From Salipiger bermudensis (GTDB lineage: Bacteria > Pseudomonadota > Alphaproteobacteria > Rhodobacterales > Rhodobacteraceae), in NCBI RefSeq assembly GCF_019801965.1, contig NZ_JAHVIA010000003.1:248001-312000 (forward strand): 64,000 nt of DNA, given 5' to 3'. This document shows positions 1 through 11,397 of this stretch, piece after piece. The translations under genes and the position numbers were made by a program. The notes beneath the pieces were generated by a model, which did no database searches, had not been told where the DNA came from, and saw only the letters and a program-made list of their open reading frames with translations. Numbering within the stretch: the first letter of the stretch is position 1; every line of letters starts with the position of its first letter.

Positions 1-23
1 CTTGTCCGGCCGGCACCGCAAAA

Positions 24-45
24 CCGCCGGGCGGAGACCCGGCGG
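24..45 (-). terminator. Intrinsic terminator of the AI-2E-type transporter gene
   Basis: A perfect 8-bp stem (ccgccggg / cccggcgg) with a 6-nt loop lies 28 bases past the transporter stop codon. Read leftward it is followed by TTTT, so it fits a Rho-independent terminator for the minus-strand gene. Bases 1-23 are too short to assign. Confidence 0.7.
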
Positions 46-73
46 CGCGACGCGTGTCAATCGGATGGAACGG

Positions 74-1126
74 TCAGGCCTGCCCGAAGATCGGCTTGGA
101 CGAGATCGAGGTATCGCCGAGGATGTCGAAGAGGCGCAGCAGGATCAGGGTCACCGGGATCGCGACGATGCCGCCCAGCGGGCCCCAGAACCAGAGCCAG
201 AACACCAGCGACACGAAGATAAGGAACGGGTTGATCTGCACGTGCCGGCCGATCAGCGCGGGGGTGACGAATTGCGCCTCGGTCATGTTGCAGGCCAGGT
301 AGATCGCCATCGGGGCGAAGGTCATCAGCCCGTCGTAATTGACCACGCCAGCCAGCAGCAGGCCCGCCGCCAGAGCCGCCGGCCCGAGGTAGAGCACGAA
401 GTTCAGCAGCATCGCGGCGATACCCCAGACCACCGCGCCGGGCAGACCGAGCAGCATCAGCGCGGTGCCGACAGCAATGCCGAGCCCGGCATTGACGATC
501 GAGATGGCGGCGAAATAGCGCGAGACCATCGATTCCGCGTCGCAGAACCGCTCGAGAAGTTTCGGCGTGTCCATCCCGGTGCCGATCTTGGCCGAGACGT
601 AGCGATAGATCTCGTTGCGGGTCAGCAGGAAGAAGAACAGCCCACCGAGGAAGATCAGCATCTGCGCCAGGATCACCGGTGCCAGGAATACGGCGTCGGT
701 CAGCCCCGGCATGTCGGTGGCTTCCTTCTCGCCGCTGCCGCTGCCAAGGGCGGCCTCGACCTCCTTGTTCATCTGGTCAAAGCCCTGAATGAGACCCTGA
801 TATTCGATGAACAGCTTGCGGATCTCGTATTTGATCGAAGGCAGGCGATCGATCACCGTCGTGATGTAGGGCTCGACGAGATAGGCAAGCGCCCCGATGG
901 CGAAGAAGATGCCGACGATCAACCCCATCGCCACGGCGCCGCGCGGCAGGCCCAGCCGTTCGAGCCGGTCCGCAAGCGGGGCGAATATCACCCCGGTCAC
1001 GATGGCCAGCGTCAGCGGCGCAAAGATGTCCTGGGCTACCTTGAGCCCGAAGAGCAGCACGCCAGACGCCATGATCACCGTCGAGACGCGCAGCACGGTG
1101 TCAGAGACGATGGCTGGCCTTTTCAT
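74..1126 (-). CDS. AI-2E family transporter (UPF0118/PF01594), membrane permease
   Basis: This 350-aa polytopic inner-membrane protein has the layout of the AI-2E/UPF0118 permease family: two hydrophobic segments near residues 15-50, a third near 65-85, a soluble stretch around 90-140, then about five closely packed helices. The C-terminal signature GPLGGIVAIP and the preceding QINPFLIFVSLVFW segment are typical. The reading frame stays open upstream, but I place the start at 1126 (MKRPAIVSD), because the upstream 66 codons are Arg/Gly/Pro-rich with no membrane character. The family includes TqsA-like exporters and Na+/H+ antiporters, so the substrate cannot be named. It is divergent from exoD and probably monocistronic, with a terminator just downstream. 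Confidence 0.9.
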   Translation of the reverse strand: MKRPAIVSDTVLRVSTVIMASGVLLFGLKVAQDIFAPLTLAIVTGVIFAPLADRLERLGLPRGAVAMGLIVGIFFAIGALAYLVEPYITTVIDRLPSIKYEIRKLFIEYQGLIQGFDQMNKEVEAALGSGSGEKEATDMPGLTDAVFLAPVILAQMLIFLGGLFFFLLTRNEIYRYVSAKIGTGMDTPKLLERFCDAESMVSRYFAAISIVNAGLGIAVGTALMLLGLPGAVVWGIAAMLLNFVLYLGPAALAAGLLLAGVVNYDGLMTFAPMAIYLACNMTEAQFVTPALIGRHVQINPFLIFVSLVFWLWFWGPLGGIVAIPVTLILLRLFDILGDTSISSKPIFGQA

Positions 1127-1323
1127 GCGAGTAGAACCTCGCCTCTCTGGGCTTGGTTCCACACTCTGGACAAAATCGTTGCGGCCCCGCATCAGCGGGC
1201 AATCGCCCGCGCCCGCGCCGATGCCCGCCGAACCGTGGCCATGTGCTAAGATTGCCGCACGCTCCGGTGGAACCCGGTGCCGCACCGCGACGTTCGGGTT
1301 AGAGCCAGAAGGAAGACAAACCA

Positions 1324-1917
1324 ATGACCGCGCAGACCCGACATCAGCCGGTGGGCGACATCGTGGACCGCCTAGATGCCGTCGTCGAACGCGACGAGAT
1401 CCGGCTTCGCGATCTCTTCGAGGAGTTCGGTGAAAGCTCGTTTCTTCCGGCGCTTATGGTGCCGTCGCTGCTTGTTGTCTCGCCGCTCTCGGGGATCCCG
1501 CTGTTCTCGTCGGTCTGTGGACTGACCATTGCGTTCATCTCGGCTCAGATGCTGATCTCGCGACGCCATCTCTGGCTTCCCGACATGCTGATGAAGATGA
1601 AGATCGACGGCCCGAAGGCGCGGAAGGCGGTGCGGAAGCTGCGCGGCGGCAGCTCGTGGATCGACCGGCATTCCAAGAACCGGCTGCGCATCTTCACCTC
1701 CGCGCCGGCCCGCAAATGGCTGCAGCTGCTCTGCCTCCTCTGCGGGCTCGCCATGCCGTTTCTCGAGATCGTCCCGTTCTCATCCTCACTGCTCGGCGGC
1801 GCCGTGACGCTTCTGGCGACCGCGATGCTGGCACGTGACGGGCTCTTCGCCCTGCTGGGCAGCACCGTCATTGCCTGCGCCGTTCTGGTTCCCCTGAACG
1901 TTCTCGGGGTGATTTAG
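1324..1917 (+). CDS. exoD: Exopolysaccharide synthesis protein ExoD family
   Basis: This 197-aa protein matches the ExoD family (PF06055) over its full length. It has an N-terminal helical segment (GDIVDRLDAVVERDEIRLRD) followed by the family hallmark of small-residue-rich membrane helices (ALMVPSLLVVSPLSGIP; FLEIVPFSSSLLGGA). A Shine-Dalgarno sequence (AAGGAAGA) precedes the ATG. ExoD is a membrane protein needed for normal exopolysaccharide production in rhizobia, but its biochemical activity is not established. The gene stands alone here, divergent from the transporter, and is about 43 kb from the polysaccharide export genes in this window. Confidence 0.88.
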   Translation: MTAQTRHQPVGDIVDRLDAVVERDEIRLRDLFEEFGESSFLPALMVPSLLVVSPLSGIPLFSSVCGLTIAFISAQMLISRRHLWLPDMLMKMKIDGPKARKAVRKLRGGSSWIDRHSKNRLRIFTSAPARKWLQLLCLLCGLAMPFLEIVPFSSSLLGGAVTLLATAMLARDGLFALLGSTVIACAVLVPLNVLGVI

Positions 1918-2095
1918 AGCCTGTTCTTCAGAAAAGATCGGCACCACGATGTTCAGGGTAAGAACATCTTGGAAACCGACGGTCGGCGAACAGCCGAGGA
2001 GCGTGTTGGCCGTGCCCCTTTCGGGGGAGCACGCAAGTCGCCCGCGCCGTGCGCTTCAGGCTTTTCTTAAGTGCGTTGGAGGTTGTTCGAGCGGC

Positions 2096-2311
2096 TCAGA
2101 CCAGAGCCGCAATATTCAGGACGAAGACAACGAGGAAGCCGACCGCCACCAGCCACATCAGGAGCTTCGTCGCACTGCGCCCTTGCTTTCGGTCACTCGG
2201 AGTTTCGGGGCGGTGCAGCGGACGATCGCTGGCGCCGGCATCGCCGGGTCCCGCCCTGACATCGCCTTTCGGCAGCTTCGCCTGCGTCGACTCTGCGTCT
2301 GAACCGCTCAT
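2096..2311 (-). CDS. Small tail-anchored membrane protein, unknown function
   Basis: This 71-aa protein is not recognised. Residues 1-47 are hydrophilic and Asp/Pro/Arg-rich, and residues 48-71 form one strong transmembrane helix (LLMWLVAVGFLVVFVLNIAAL) that ends at the C-terminus, the layout of a C-tail-anchored protein. A very good ribosome binding site (GGGAGG, 7 nt before ATG) supports translation. It lies 35 bp downstream of the metallophosphoesterase gene on the same strand and is probably the last gene of the lipid kinase-phosphoesterase operon. Antisense and other-frame ORFs here lack such a site. Confidence 0.6.
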   Translation of the reverse strand: MSGSDAESTQAKLPKGDVRAGPGDAGASDRPLHRPETPSDRKQGRSATKLLMWLVAVGFLVVFVLNIAALV

Positions 2312-2346
2312 CTGATGCCTCCCGAATATACCTGCGAAACCAACGC

Positions 2347-3165
2347 CTAGAGTGCCGGCGCGGTTCCGGGTATCGCCGCGTCACGCCAGCCGCCATCGCC
2401 GAAATGGAAATGCCGCGTGCCCGCCGGAACGAAGGCCTCGCCGCGCGCGATCATCCGCGTCACCCGCGCTTCACGATCGGCGAGATCGAGCACCGCGAAA
2501 TCGTTTTCCTGCCCGCGCAGACGGGTCGACAGCCCGGTGCCGACATGGATCTGGAGCACCTGCGCCCCGTGCTTGCGCGACAGGAAGGGCTCGGCCCGCC
2601 AGCGGTGCAGGTGGCCCGAGAGCACCAGGTGCGCGCCGCATTCCGCAAGCTGCTCGATGGCCTTCTCGGCTTTCGGCATCAGGCTCTTCTTGACGTCTTC
2701 GTCCTGCTCGAAGGGATGATGCGCGAGCACCACGCGGATTGCCTCGTCGCTCTCGGAGAAGATCTTGCAGGCATTGCGCATCTGCCGCCAACGGATCCGG
2801 CCGCGCTGCCAGCGGTACTGATCCACCGTGTTCAGGCCCACGGCGACGAAGCCTTCGCCGCGATGCACCGGGAAGAGATCGTTGCAGATATAGTCTCTAT
2901 ACCGCCTGAACGGGCGCGCCAGCCGCTGCCAGAGATTGTCGAGCGAGATGTCGTGATTGCCCGGTACGGCGAGCCACGGCGCCTCGAAGCGCTCGAGGAA
3001 GGCGCGGGCATCGCGGTACTGGCTGTTGCGGGCGCGCTGGGTGAAATCGCCCGTTACCGCGACGAGATCCGGCTCGGCGCCGTTCACCGCCGTGACGAGC
3101 GGGTCGAGCAGCTCGATATCGGTGCGGCCGAAATGCAGGTCGGAGATATGGACGATGCGGGTCAT
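2347..3165 (-). CDS. Calcineurin-like metallophosphoesterase
   Basis: This 272-aa protein carries the ordered metal-binding motifs of the calcineurin-like phosphoesterase superfamily: D9 and H11 in HISDLHFGR, GDFT near residues 39-42, GNHD at 69-72, a distal His in VLAHHPF and the closing GHLHRWR. These coordinate two metal ions for phosphoester hydrolysis. Similar proteins include cyclic-nucleotide phosphodiesterases (CpdA type) and UDP-diacylglucosamine hydrolases, and the motifs alone do not choose between them. The start overlaps the upstream lipid kinase stop by 4 bp (ATGA), so the two are translationally coupled. That coupling suggests, but does not show, a phospholipid-related substrate. 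Confidence 0.88.
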   Translation of the reverse strand: MTRIVHISDLHFGRTDIELLDPLVTAVNGAEPDLVAVTGDFTQRARNSQYRDARAFLERFEAPWLAVPGNHDISLDNLWQRLARPFRRYRDYICNDLFPVHRGEGFVAVGLNTVDQYRWQRGRIRWRQMRNACKIFSESDEAIRVVLAHHPFEQDEDVKKSLMPKAEKAIEQLAECGAHLVLSGHLHRWRAEPFLSRKHGAQVLQIHVGTGLSTRLRGQENDFAVLDLADREARVTRMIARGEAFVPAGTRHFHFGDGGWRDAAIPGTAPAL

Positions 3166-4070
3166 TCGCCGGCCCCGTCCTTCGGCACCATCACCCGCAA
3201 CGGCTTATCCCGCAGCCGAATACGGATCGGGGTCTCCATCAGGGCCTTTTCGCCGTCGCGGGCCACGAGGGTACGCTTGCGGCCGGTGTGGATGGTGATG
3301 TCGCGCGCGGTGGCGAGGTCGAAATCCGAGCCCTTCTGCGCCGCGCCCCCCGCCAGCTTCAGCGCCGTCCGGACGAGATCGATGCTGCGCTCGCCCTTCG
3401 CGGTGAACAGGGCGAAACGTCCGTCGCGGATCGCGTCCGCGCCATCGAGATTGAACCGCTCGAGCTGGTAGGCGCTGTTGGCCACGAAGGCGAGCGGCGT
3501 GCGCAGCTTCTCCTCGCGCCCGTCGAGCGTGATCCGCAGCTTCAGCGGGCGGCGAAAGCCCGTCAGCGCCAGCAGCACCGACCAGTAGGCGGCCAGCCGA
3601 GAGCGCCCCCAGCGATTGTAGATGCTCTCGCGGCGATGCAGGATCAGCGGATAGACCCCGAGGCTGGCATTGTTGAGAAATACCTCGCCGTTCACCTCGC
3701 CGAGCGGCATGTCATGCAGCTGGCCGGTCGCGACGACCTCGACCGCGCCGTCCATGTCCTCGGGGATGTTCAGACCGCGCGCGAAGTAGTTGAAGGTGCC
3801 CTGCGGGATCACCCCCATCGGCACCCCGGCATCATGGCTGGCTGCCGCGACCGCGCCGATCGTGCCGTCGCCACCGGCGGCGATCAGCATCTCCGCGCCG
3901 CTTTTCTCGAGGGCGCGACGCGCGAACGCCACGAGGTCGAGCTTGCCTTTCGGAACAGCGATATCAGCCGATATTCCCGCCTGATCGAACAGGGCGGAGA
4001 GACGCGCCCGTCGATCCCCTTCGGAATGATCGCCAGAGCGTTCGTTGAGGATGACGCAGACTTTGCGCAT
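3162..4070 (-). CDS. Diacylglycerol/lipid kinase (DAGK catalytic domain)
   Basis: This 302-aa protein belongs to the DAGK_cat/YegS-BmrU family. It has the nucleotide-binding GGDGT motif at residues 66-70, preceded by a Rossmann-like N-terminus (VILNERSG), and the family segment IPQGTFNYFARGL near 92-104. Members phosphorylate diacylglycerol or related lipids with ATP at the inner membrane face. The C-terminal half (about 130-290) is the beta-rich domain usual in the family. It is the first gene of a short leftward operon with the metallophosphoesterase (4-bp overlap). The exact lipid substrate cannot be read from the sequence. Confidence 0.87.
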   Translation of the reverse strand: MRKVCVILNERSGDHSEGDRRARLSALFDQAGISADIAVPKGKLDLVAFARRALEKSGAEMLIAAGGDGTIGAVAAASHDAGVPMGVIPQGTFNYFARGLNIPEDMDGAVEVVATGQLHDMPLGEVNGEVFLNNASLGVYPLILHRRESIYNRWGRSRLAAYWSVLLALTGFRRPLKLRITLDGREEKLRTPLAFVANSAYQLERFNLDGADAIRDGRFALFTAKGERSIDLVRTALKLAGGAAQKGSDFDLATARDITIHTGRKRTLVARDGEKALMETPIRIRLRDKPLRVMVPKDGAGE

Positions 4071-4282
4071 GGCAGGATCCGTGACCTAAATTCGTGAACC
4101 CTAGGTCAACGTGTTGCCGCGGGCTCGGTTCCAGTGCCCTCGCATTTGGCAGCGAAGAAGAGATCTCGAAGATTTCAGAGCGTTTTGGGCGACGGACCCG
4201 CTCGAATCACCTAGTATCACGTCCTCACGTACGGATCGGAGGAGGGTCCGTGCGGCTTACAGGACAAGGATAGACAAGGCAC

Positions 4283-5008
4283 ATGGCTCACAGCCCCGCT
4301 TCCCGTAGCGCTGTCATCGTGGCGCACGGCAGCCCGTCAGACCCCGAGTCGCAGGAGGCCGCGCTCCGGGCCCTGGCCGCCCGCGTCGAGGCTCACACCG
4401 AAGGATGGCGCATCGGCAGCGCAACACTGGCCGCGAAAGGCCGGCTCGAAGCCGAGATCAGCGAACTCGGGAGGCCGCTGATCTACCCGTTCTTCATGGC
4501 GCGGGGCTGGTTCACCGGCCAGGTCCTGGCCAAGAAGGCCCGCGAGCTGGGCCTACGGATGCTTGAGCCGTTCGGGGTCGAGCCGGGCCTTGTGGCCTGC
4601 GCCCGGAGCGAATTGAAGGCGCAGCTGGCGCAGAATGGCTGGGACGCCTCGGAGACCGCGCTCGTCGTCGCGGCGCATGGAAGCGCCGTGTCGCGCACCA
4701 GCGCCGACAGTGCCTACAGCTTTGCCAAGGCGCTGCACGCGGGGCTTGGCTTCACCGCCACCCGCACCGGCTTCATCGAGCAACCGCCCTTCCTCAAGGA
4801 CGTGGCGCAGGGGCTGGGCCAGGCGATCTGCCTGCCCTATTTCGCGCAGCAATCGGGTCACATGGAAGACGATGTTCCCGCCGCGCTGGCCGCTGCCGGC
4901 TTCGACGGGCCGATGCTGCCGCCCTTCATCGCCTGGGCCGACACCCCCGCCCTGATCGCCGCCAGCATCGAGCGCCAGGGCGCCGCGCTGGAGACCGAGG
5001 CCTCCTGA
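4283..5008 (+). CDS. cbiX: Sirohydrochlorin chelatase-like protein (CbiX family)
   Basis: This 241-aa protein contains two tandem CbiX-type halves, each opening with an HG motif: VAHGSPSDP (His15) and AAHGSAVSR (His132). CbiX/SirB proteins insert cobalt or iron into sirohydrochlorin in cobalamin or siroheme synthesis, with metal-binding His residues in these positions. A further candidate ligand is in QQSGHMEDDVP. No cobalamin-synthesis neighbour is present, so cobalto- versus ferrochelatase activity is undecided. The 212-bp upstream gap is shared with the divergent lipid kinase and holds an imperfect hairpin around 4228-4256. I see no B12-box riboswitch in it. Confidence 0.83.
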   Translation: MAHSPASRSAVIVAHGSPSDPESQEAALRALAARVEAHTEGWRIGSATLAAKGRLEAEISELGRPLIYPFFMARGWFTGQVLAKKARELGLRMLEPFGVEPGLVACARSELKAQLAQNGWDASETALVVAAHGSAVSRTSADSAYSFAKALHAGLGFTATRTGFIEQPPFLKDVAQGLGQAICLPYFAQQSGHMEDDVPAALAAAGFDGPMLPPFIAWADTPALIAASIERQGAALETEAS

Positions 5009-5035
5009 GAGGCAAGACCTGGCGAATGACATGAA

Positions 5036-5063
5036 AAGGGCCGCCCTCGATCGGGCGGCCCTT
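5036..5063 (-). terminator. Intrinsic terminator of gyrB
   Basis: A perfect 11-bp stem (aagggccgccc / gggcggccctt) with loop tcgatc lies 24 bp past the gyrB stop. Read leftward it is followed by TTTTCAT. It also lies just after the convergent cbiX gene and may stop transcription from that side too, but the rightward T-run is poorer. Confidence 0.85.
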
Positions 5064-5086
5064 GGCGTTTTCGGCTCTGTACCGGC

Positions 5087-7519
<2,433 letters not shown>

Positions 7520-7583
7520 CTAGTTTGGGAATTTTATAGGTGAGAAGCGCTGCCTTGTCACGCAGATGACACAAGATTTGGTG

Positions 7584-8693
7584 TCAGATCGGCAGGTTTT
7601 CAACGATGGATTGCCCGGCCTCTTCGGTGACCTGAAGCCGCTGCGCGCGATCGCCCAGTTCCTCGAAAAGCTCGGGGCCGGTGCCGGTCATCCAGGCCTG
7701 CGCTCCGAGGGCGCAGATCTCGTCGTAGAGCGCCGCGCGGCGGCGCGCGTCGAGATGCGCAGCGACCTCGTCGAGGAGCAGCAGCGGCGGCGCGCCGATC
7801 TCGGCGGCCAGCGCCCGCGCGTTGGCGAGGATCAGCGAGATCAGCAGCGCCTTCTGCTCGCCCGTGGAGCAGTCCGAGGCCGGCACGCCCTTCGCGGCAA
7901 AGACCCCGTAGAGGTCCGAGCGGTGCGGCCCGACCAGCGTGCGCCCGGCGGCCATATCGCGGAAGCGGCCCTCGGCGAAGACGGCGCGCAGATCCTCCTC
8001 GGTCTCGGGGATGTTGGCCTCGGTCGAGACCAGCGCCAGATCGGCGGCGGGAAAGCTGGTCTCCGCCCCGTCCTGCGCCTTGGCCAACCGCGCCAGAGCC
8101 GCCTGCCGGTTCTGCTGGATCAGCGCGCCGCTCTGCGCCATCTGGGTCTCGAGCGCGGCGTACCAATGCGCGTCGCGGATCTGCTCCTTGAGCAGCCGAT
8201 TGCGCTCGCGCATGGCCTTCTCGTAGGTCAGCGAGGCGTCGGCGTGATCGGGAAAGAAGCTCAGCGTCATGCGGTCGAGGAAGCGCCGCCGGCCCTCGGG
8301 CGCCTCGATCCACAGCCGGTCCATCGAGGGGATCAGCCAGAGCACCCGCGCAATGCCCCCGAGCGCCGTCTGCGGCGCGGGCTTGCCGTCGATCTCGACC
8401 TGTCGGGAGCCGCCGCTCTCGGAGCGCACCGAGATCTCGTTGATCCCTTCGGGCCCGTGCAGCACGGCGCCGATCTTCCAGCCCAGCGCCTCGGGCCGTC
8501 GGGTCATCTCCTGCGCCGAGGCGCGCCGCATGCCGCGCCCGGGCGAGAGCAGTGAGACCGCCTCGATCAGGTTGGTCTTGCCGGCACCGTTGGGGCCGTA
8601 AATGGCCACGGGCCGCGCGTCGACCTCCACCGCCGCGCGCTTGTGCGAGCGGAAATGCGAGAGCGTCAGGCTGGAGAGGTGGAGAGCGGTCAT
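7584..8693 (-). CDS. recF: DNA replication and repair protein RecF
   Basis: This 369-aa SMC-like ATPase carries Walker A GPNGAGKT (residues 33-40) followed by NLIEAVSLLSPGRGMR, an ABC-type signature region STGEQKALLISL, and a Walker B LLLLDEVAAHLD. RecF, with RecO and RecR, loads RecA at single-strand gaps during replication repair. It lies 37 bp downstream of dnaN, so the two are probably cotranscribed, and it precedes gyrB. The length matches the family. The ATG at 8693 is the natural start because the conserved N-terminal strand (LHLSSLTLSHFRSHKRA) begins right after it. Confidence 0.97.
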   Translation of the reverse strand: MTALHLSSLTLSHFRSHKRAAVEVDARPVAIYGPNGAGKTNLIEAVSLLSPGRGMRRASAQEMTRRPEALGWKIGAVLHGPEGINEISVRSESGGSRQVEIDGKPAPQTALGGIARVLWLIPSMDRLWIEAPEGRRRFLDRMTLSFFPDHADASLTYEKAMRERNRLLKEQIRDAHWYAALETQMAQSGALIQQNRQAALARLAKAQDGAETSFPAADLALVSTEANIPETEEDLRAVFAEGRFRDMAAGRTLVGPHRSDLYGVFAAKGVPASDCSTGEQKALLISLILANARALAAEIGAPPLLLLDEVAAHLDARRRAALYDEICALGAQAWMTGTGPELFEELGDRAQRLQVTEEAGQSIVENLPI

Positions 8694-8730
8694 CTTCCGC
8701 CCTCCTGTGTCAGGTCGGGCCCGGTCAGGG

Positions 8731-9849
8731 TCACACGCGCATCGGCATCACGACATAGACGGCGCTGGTGTCGCTGCCTTCGCGCATCAGGGTCGGGTCG
8801 CCGGACGAGTTGAACATGAACACCGCGTTCTCGCGATCCACCTGGCTGGCGATCTCGAGCAGGTACTTGGCGTTGAAGCCGATCTCGAGCGGCTCGTCAC
8901 CATAGGCCACCGCGAGCTCTTCCTCGGCGGCGCCGCTGTCGGGCGCATTCACCGACAGCACGAGGCGATCCTCGTCGAGCTGCAGCTTGACCGCGCGCGA
9001 GCGCTCGGACGACACCGTCGCCACGCGGTCGACCGCCTTGGCGAACTCGGTCGCGTCGACCTCGAGCCGGCGGGTGTTGCCGGTGGGGATGACGCGCGAG
9101 TAATCCGGGAAGGTGCCGTCGATGACCTTGGAGGTCAGGGTGATGTCGGGCGTGGCAAAGCGTACCTTGGTCTCCGAGACCGAAACGGCGATGTCCATCT
9201 CGTCATCGTCGAGAAGCTTGCGCAGCTCGCCCACGGTCTTGCGGGGCACGATCACGCCGGGCATAAGCTCGGCGCCGTCGGGCAGCGGAGCGTCGATCCG
9301 GGCGAGGCGGTGACCGTCGGTGGCGACGCAGCGCAGCACCCGGCCCTCCTCGCTTTCGGAGACGTGCATGTAGACGCCGTTGAGGTAGTAGCGGGTCTCT
9401 TCCGTCGAGATCGCGAATTTCGACTTGTCGAAGAGCTTGCGCAGGGTCTCGGCCTTGGCGGTGAAGTTCGTCGCGTATTCCGACGAGGCCATGACCGGGA
9501 AGTCTTCCTTGGGCAGGGTCGCGAGGTTGAAGTTTGACCGGCCCGCGGTGACGGTCAGGCGCCCGGCGGCGCTGTCATCGGCAAGCTGGACAAGCGCACC
9601 GTCGGGCAGCTTGCGGACGATCTCGTGCAGGGTCACGGCCGAGACCGTGGTGGCCCCTGCCCGCTCGACCTGCGCCGGCGCGCGATCGAGCACCTCGATG
9701 TCGAGATCGGTGGCGCGGAAAGTGACGGTGTCACCCTCGGCCTCGATCAGCACGTTGGCAAGGATCGGAATGGTGTTGCGGCGCTCGACCACCGATTGCG
9801 CCTGGCTGACCGCTTTGAGCAGCGTTGCCCGTTCGATACTGACTTTCAT
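8731..9849 (-). CDS. dnaN: DNA polymerase III beta subunit (sliding clamp)
   Basis: This 372-aa protein spans the three clamp domains expected for DnaN. It opens with MKVSIERATLLKAVSQAQSV and ends with the typical VYVVMPMRV, which forms part of the peptide-binding pocket. Other conserved stretches are RNTIPILANVLIEA, FATDGHRLA-like VATDGHRLARID and VIVPRKTVGELRKLL. The homodimeric ring tethers Pol III to DNA. It lies 168 bp downstream of dnaA, a gap large enough for its own promoter, and 37 bp before recF. Confidence 0.97.
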   Translation of the reverse strand: MKVSIERATLLKAVSQAQSVVERRNTIPILANVLIEAEGDTVTFRATDLDIEVLDRAPAQVERAGATTVSAVTLHEIVRKLPDGALVQLADDSAAGRLTVTAGRSNFNLATLPKEDFPVMASSEYATNFTAKAETLRKLFDKSKFAISTEETRYYLNGVYMHVSESEEGRVLRCVATDGHRLARIDAPLPDGAELMPGVIVPRKTVGELRKLLDDDEMDIAVSVSETKVRFATPDITLTSKVIDGTFPDYSRVIPTGNTRRLEVDATEFAKAVDRVATVSSERSRAVKLQLDEDRLVLSVNAPDSGAAEEELAVAYGDEPLEIGFNAKYLLEIASQVDRENAVFMFNSSGDPTLMREGSDTSAVYVVMPMRV

Positions 9850-10017
9850 CCCTCACCCTCTCCGCCGTGCCGGAGGCGCAGCCTAGCGCCATGCGCGAGC
9901 CGCTCCAAGCCTTGTTTCTGCGATTGATCCGATTGTTTTTCAGTGGCGTCAAGGCCGCGAGGCCGCCCGAAGGCGGCCCCGTTCGGTTGTGTTGTGCCTG
10001 AAGCTCAGGCCCGTGTC

Positions 10018-11397
10018 TCAGGCCTCGAGCGCGCGGCGCAGAAGCTCGATATCGTCGGCGATCTGGCTGTCCTGCGTGCGCAGTTCCTCGATCCGCTTGA
10101 CCCCGTGCATGACGGTGGTGTGGTCGCGCCCGCCGAAGCGGCGGCCGATCTCGGGAAGCGAGCGGGCGGTGAGCTGCTTGCACAGATACATCGCCACCTG
10201 TCGCGGGCGGGCAAAGTTGCGCACCCGCTTCGGGCCGATGAGGTCGGAGAGACGGATGTGGTAATGCTCGGCCACCTTGCGCTGGATCTCCTCGATCGAG
10301 ATCTTGCGATCCGAGGCGCGCAGCACGTCGGCGAGGCAATCCTGCGTCAGCTCCATGGTGATCGGCTGGCCGACCAGCGAGGCGAAGGCGAAGAGCCGGG
10401 TCAAGGCGCCCTCGAGCACGCGGACGTTGGTCGAGATGCGGTGGGCGAGGAATTCCAGGATGCCGTCATCGAGTTGCAGCGCGGGATACTGCTCGCGATA
10501 GTTCTGGACCTTGGATTGCAGGATGCCGAGACGCAGCTCGTAATCGGTGGGATGCAGATCGACCACGAGGCCGGACTGGAGCCGCGAGCGGATGCGGTTC
10601 TCGAGGTCCTTGATCTCGTCCGGGGCGCGGTCGGCCGAGATGATGATCTGCTTGTTCTGGTCCACCAGCGCGTTGAACGTGTGGAAGAACTCTTCCTGGG
10701 TCGAATCCTTGCCGGCGATGAACTGGACATCGTCCACCATCAGCACGTCGACCGAGCGGAACAGCTCCTTGAAATCCATCATCCGGCGCTCGCGCAGGGC
10801 CTGCACGAAACGGTACATGAACTGCTCGGCGGAGAGGTAGAGCACGTTCAGGTCGGGCCGGTTGTTGCGCAGGTCCCAGGCGATGGCGTGCATCAGGTGG
10901 GTCTTACCAAGGCCCACGCCACCGTAGAGGAACAGCGGGTTGAAGGTCACCTGGCCGCCCTCTGCGACGCGTTTGGCCGCGGCATGGGCCAGTTCGTTCG
11001 GCTTGCCGACGACGAAGCTGTCGAAGGTGAAGCGGCCGTCGAGCGGGGCACCGGGCAGCAGATCGCTGTTGGTCTGCGCGGCCGTTGCCGGGGCCGGCTG
11101 CGCCTGCGGCGCCGGGCGCGGCTGCTGCTGCGCCGCCGCGGGGCGGTTGTCGGCATTGGCGACCTGGAACTTCAGCCGGCGCACGTCGGTGTCCATCCCC
11201 GACAGCTTGGCGAGAAGAATGTCCCCGAAATTCTGCGACACGTAGGTGCCGATGAAGTTTGTGGGCACGTTGAACACCGCCACACCGCCCGGTTCCACGC
11301 CGTGGAACTCCATGGGTTCGATCCAGGTCTTGTAGTTGTTTTCCCCGATCGTGCTACTCAGTTGGTTCTGCAATGCGCCCCACTGGTCTTTTGTCAT
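10018..11397 (-). CDS. dnaA: Chromosomal replication initiator protein DnaA
   Basis: This protein of about 459 aa has all four DnaA domains: an N-terminal interaction domain (ENNYKTWIEPMEFH), a Gln/Pro/Ala-rich linker, the AAA+ ATPase with Walker A GGVGLGKTHLMHA and Walker B VLMVDDVQFIAGK, and the C-terminal DNA-binding domain with the DnaA signature (GGRDHTTVMHGVKRIEEL). I prefer the start at 11397 (MTKDQWGAL), which has GGAG 8-11 nt upstream and matches where relatives begin. An in-frame ATG at 11427 would add 10 residues but has no visible ribosome binding site. The upstream noncoding region contains a GANTC cluster but no recognisable DnaA box. Confidence 0.97.
   Translation of the reverse strand: MTKDQWGALQNQLSSTIGENNYKTWIEPMEFHGVEPGGVAVFNVPTNFIGTYVSQNFGDILLAKLSGMDTDVRRLKFQVANADNRPAAAQQQPRPAPQAQPAPATAAQTNSDLLPGAPLDGRFTFDSFVVGKPNELAHAAAKRVAEGGQVTFNPLFLYGGVGLGKTHLMHAIAWDLRNNRPDLNVLYLSAEQFMYRFVQALRERRMMDFKELFRSVDVLMVDDVQFIAGKDSTQEEFFHTFNALVDQNKQIIISADRAPDEIKDLENRIRSRLQSGLVVDLHPTDYELRLGILQSKVQNYREQYPALQLDDGILEFLAHRISTNVRVLEGALTRLFAFASLVGQPITMELTQDCLADVLRASDRKISIEEIQRKVAEHYHIRLSDLIGPKRVRNFARPRQVAMYLCKQLTARSLPEIGRRFGGRDHTTVMHGVKRIEELRTQDSQIADDIELLRRALEA

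Noticed and set aside
4228-4256. A cobalamin riboswitch upstream of the CbiX-family gene
   Set aside because: There is an imperfect hairpin, but no B12-box consensus and only 212 bp to the neighbouring gene. It is left as an unassigned structure.
9961-9978. Hairpin ggccgcc-CGAA-ggcggcc downstream of dnaA as a terminator
   Set aside because: The stem is perfect, but there is no T-run in either direction, and dnaN follows in the usual order, so read-through is likely.
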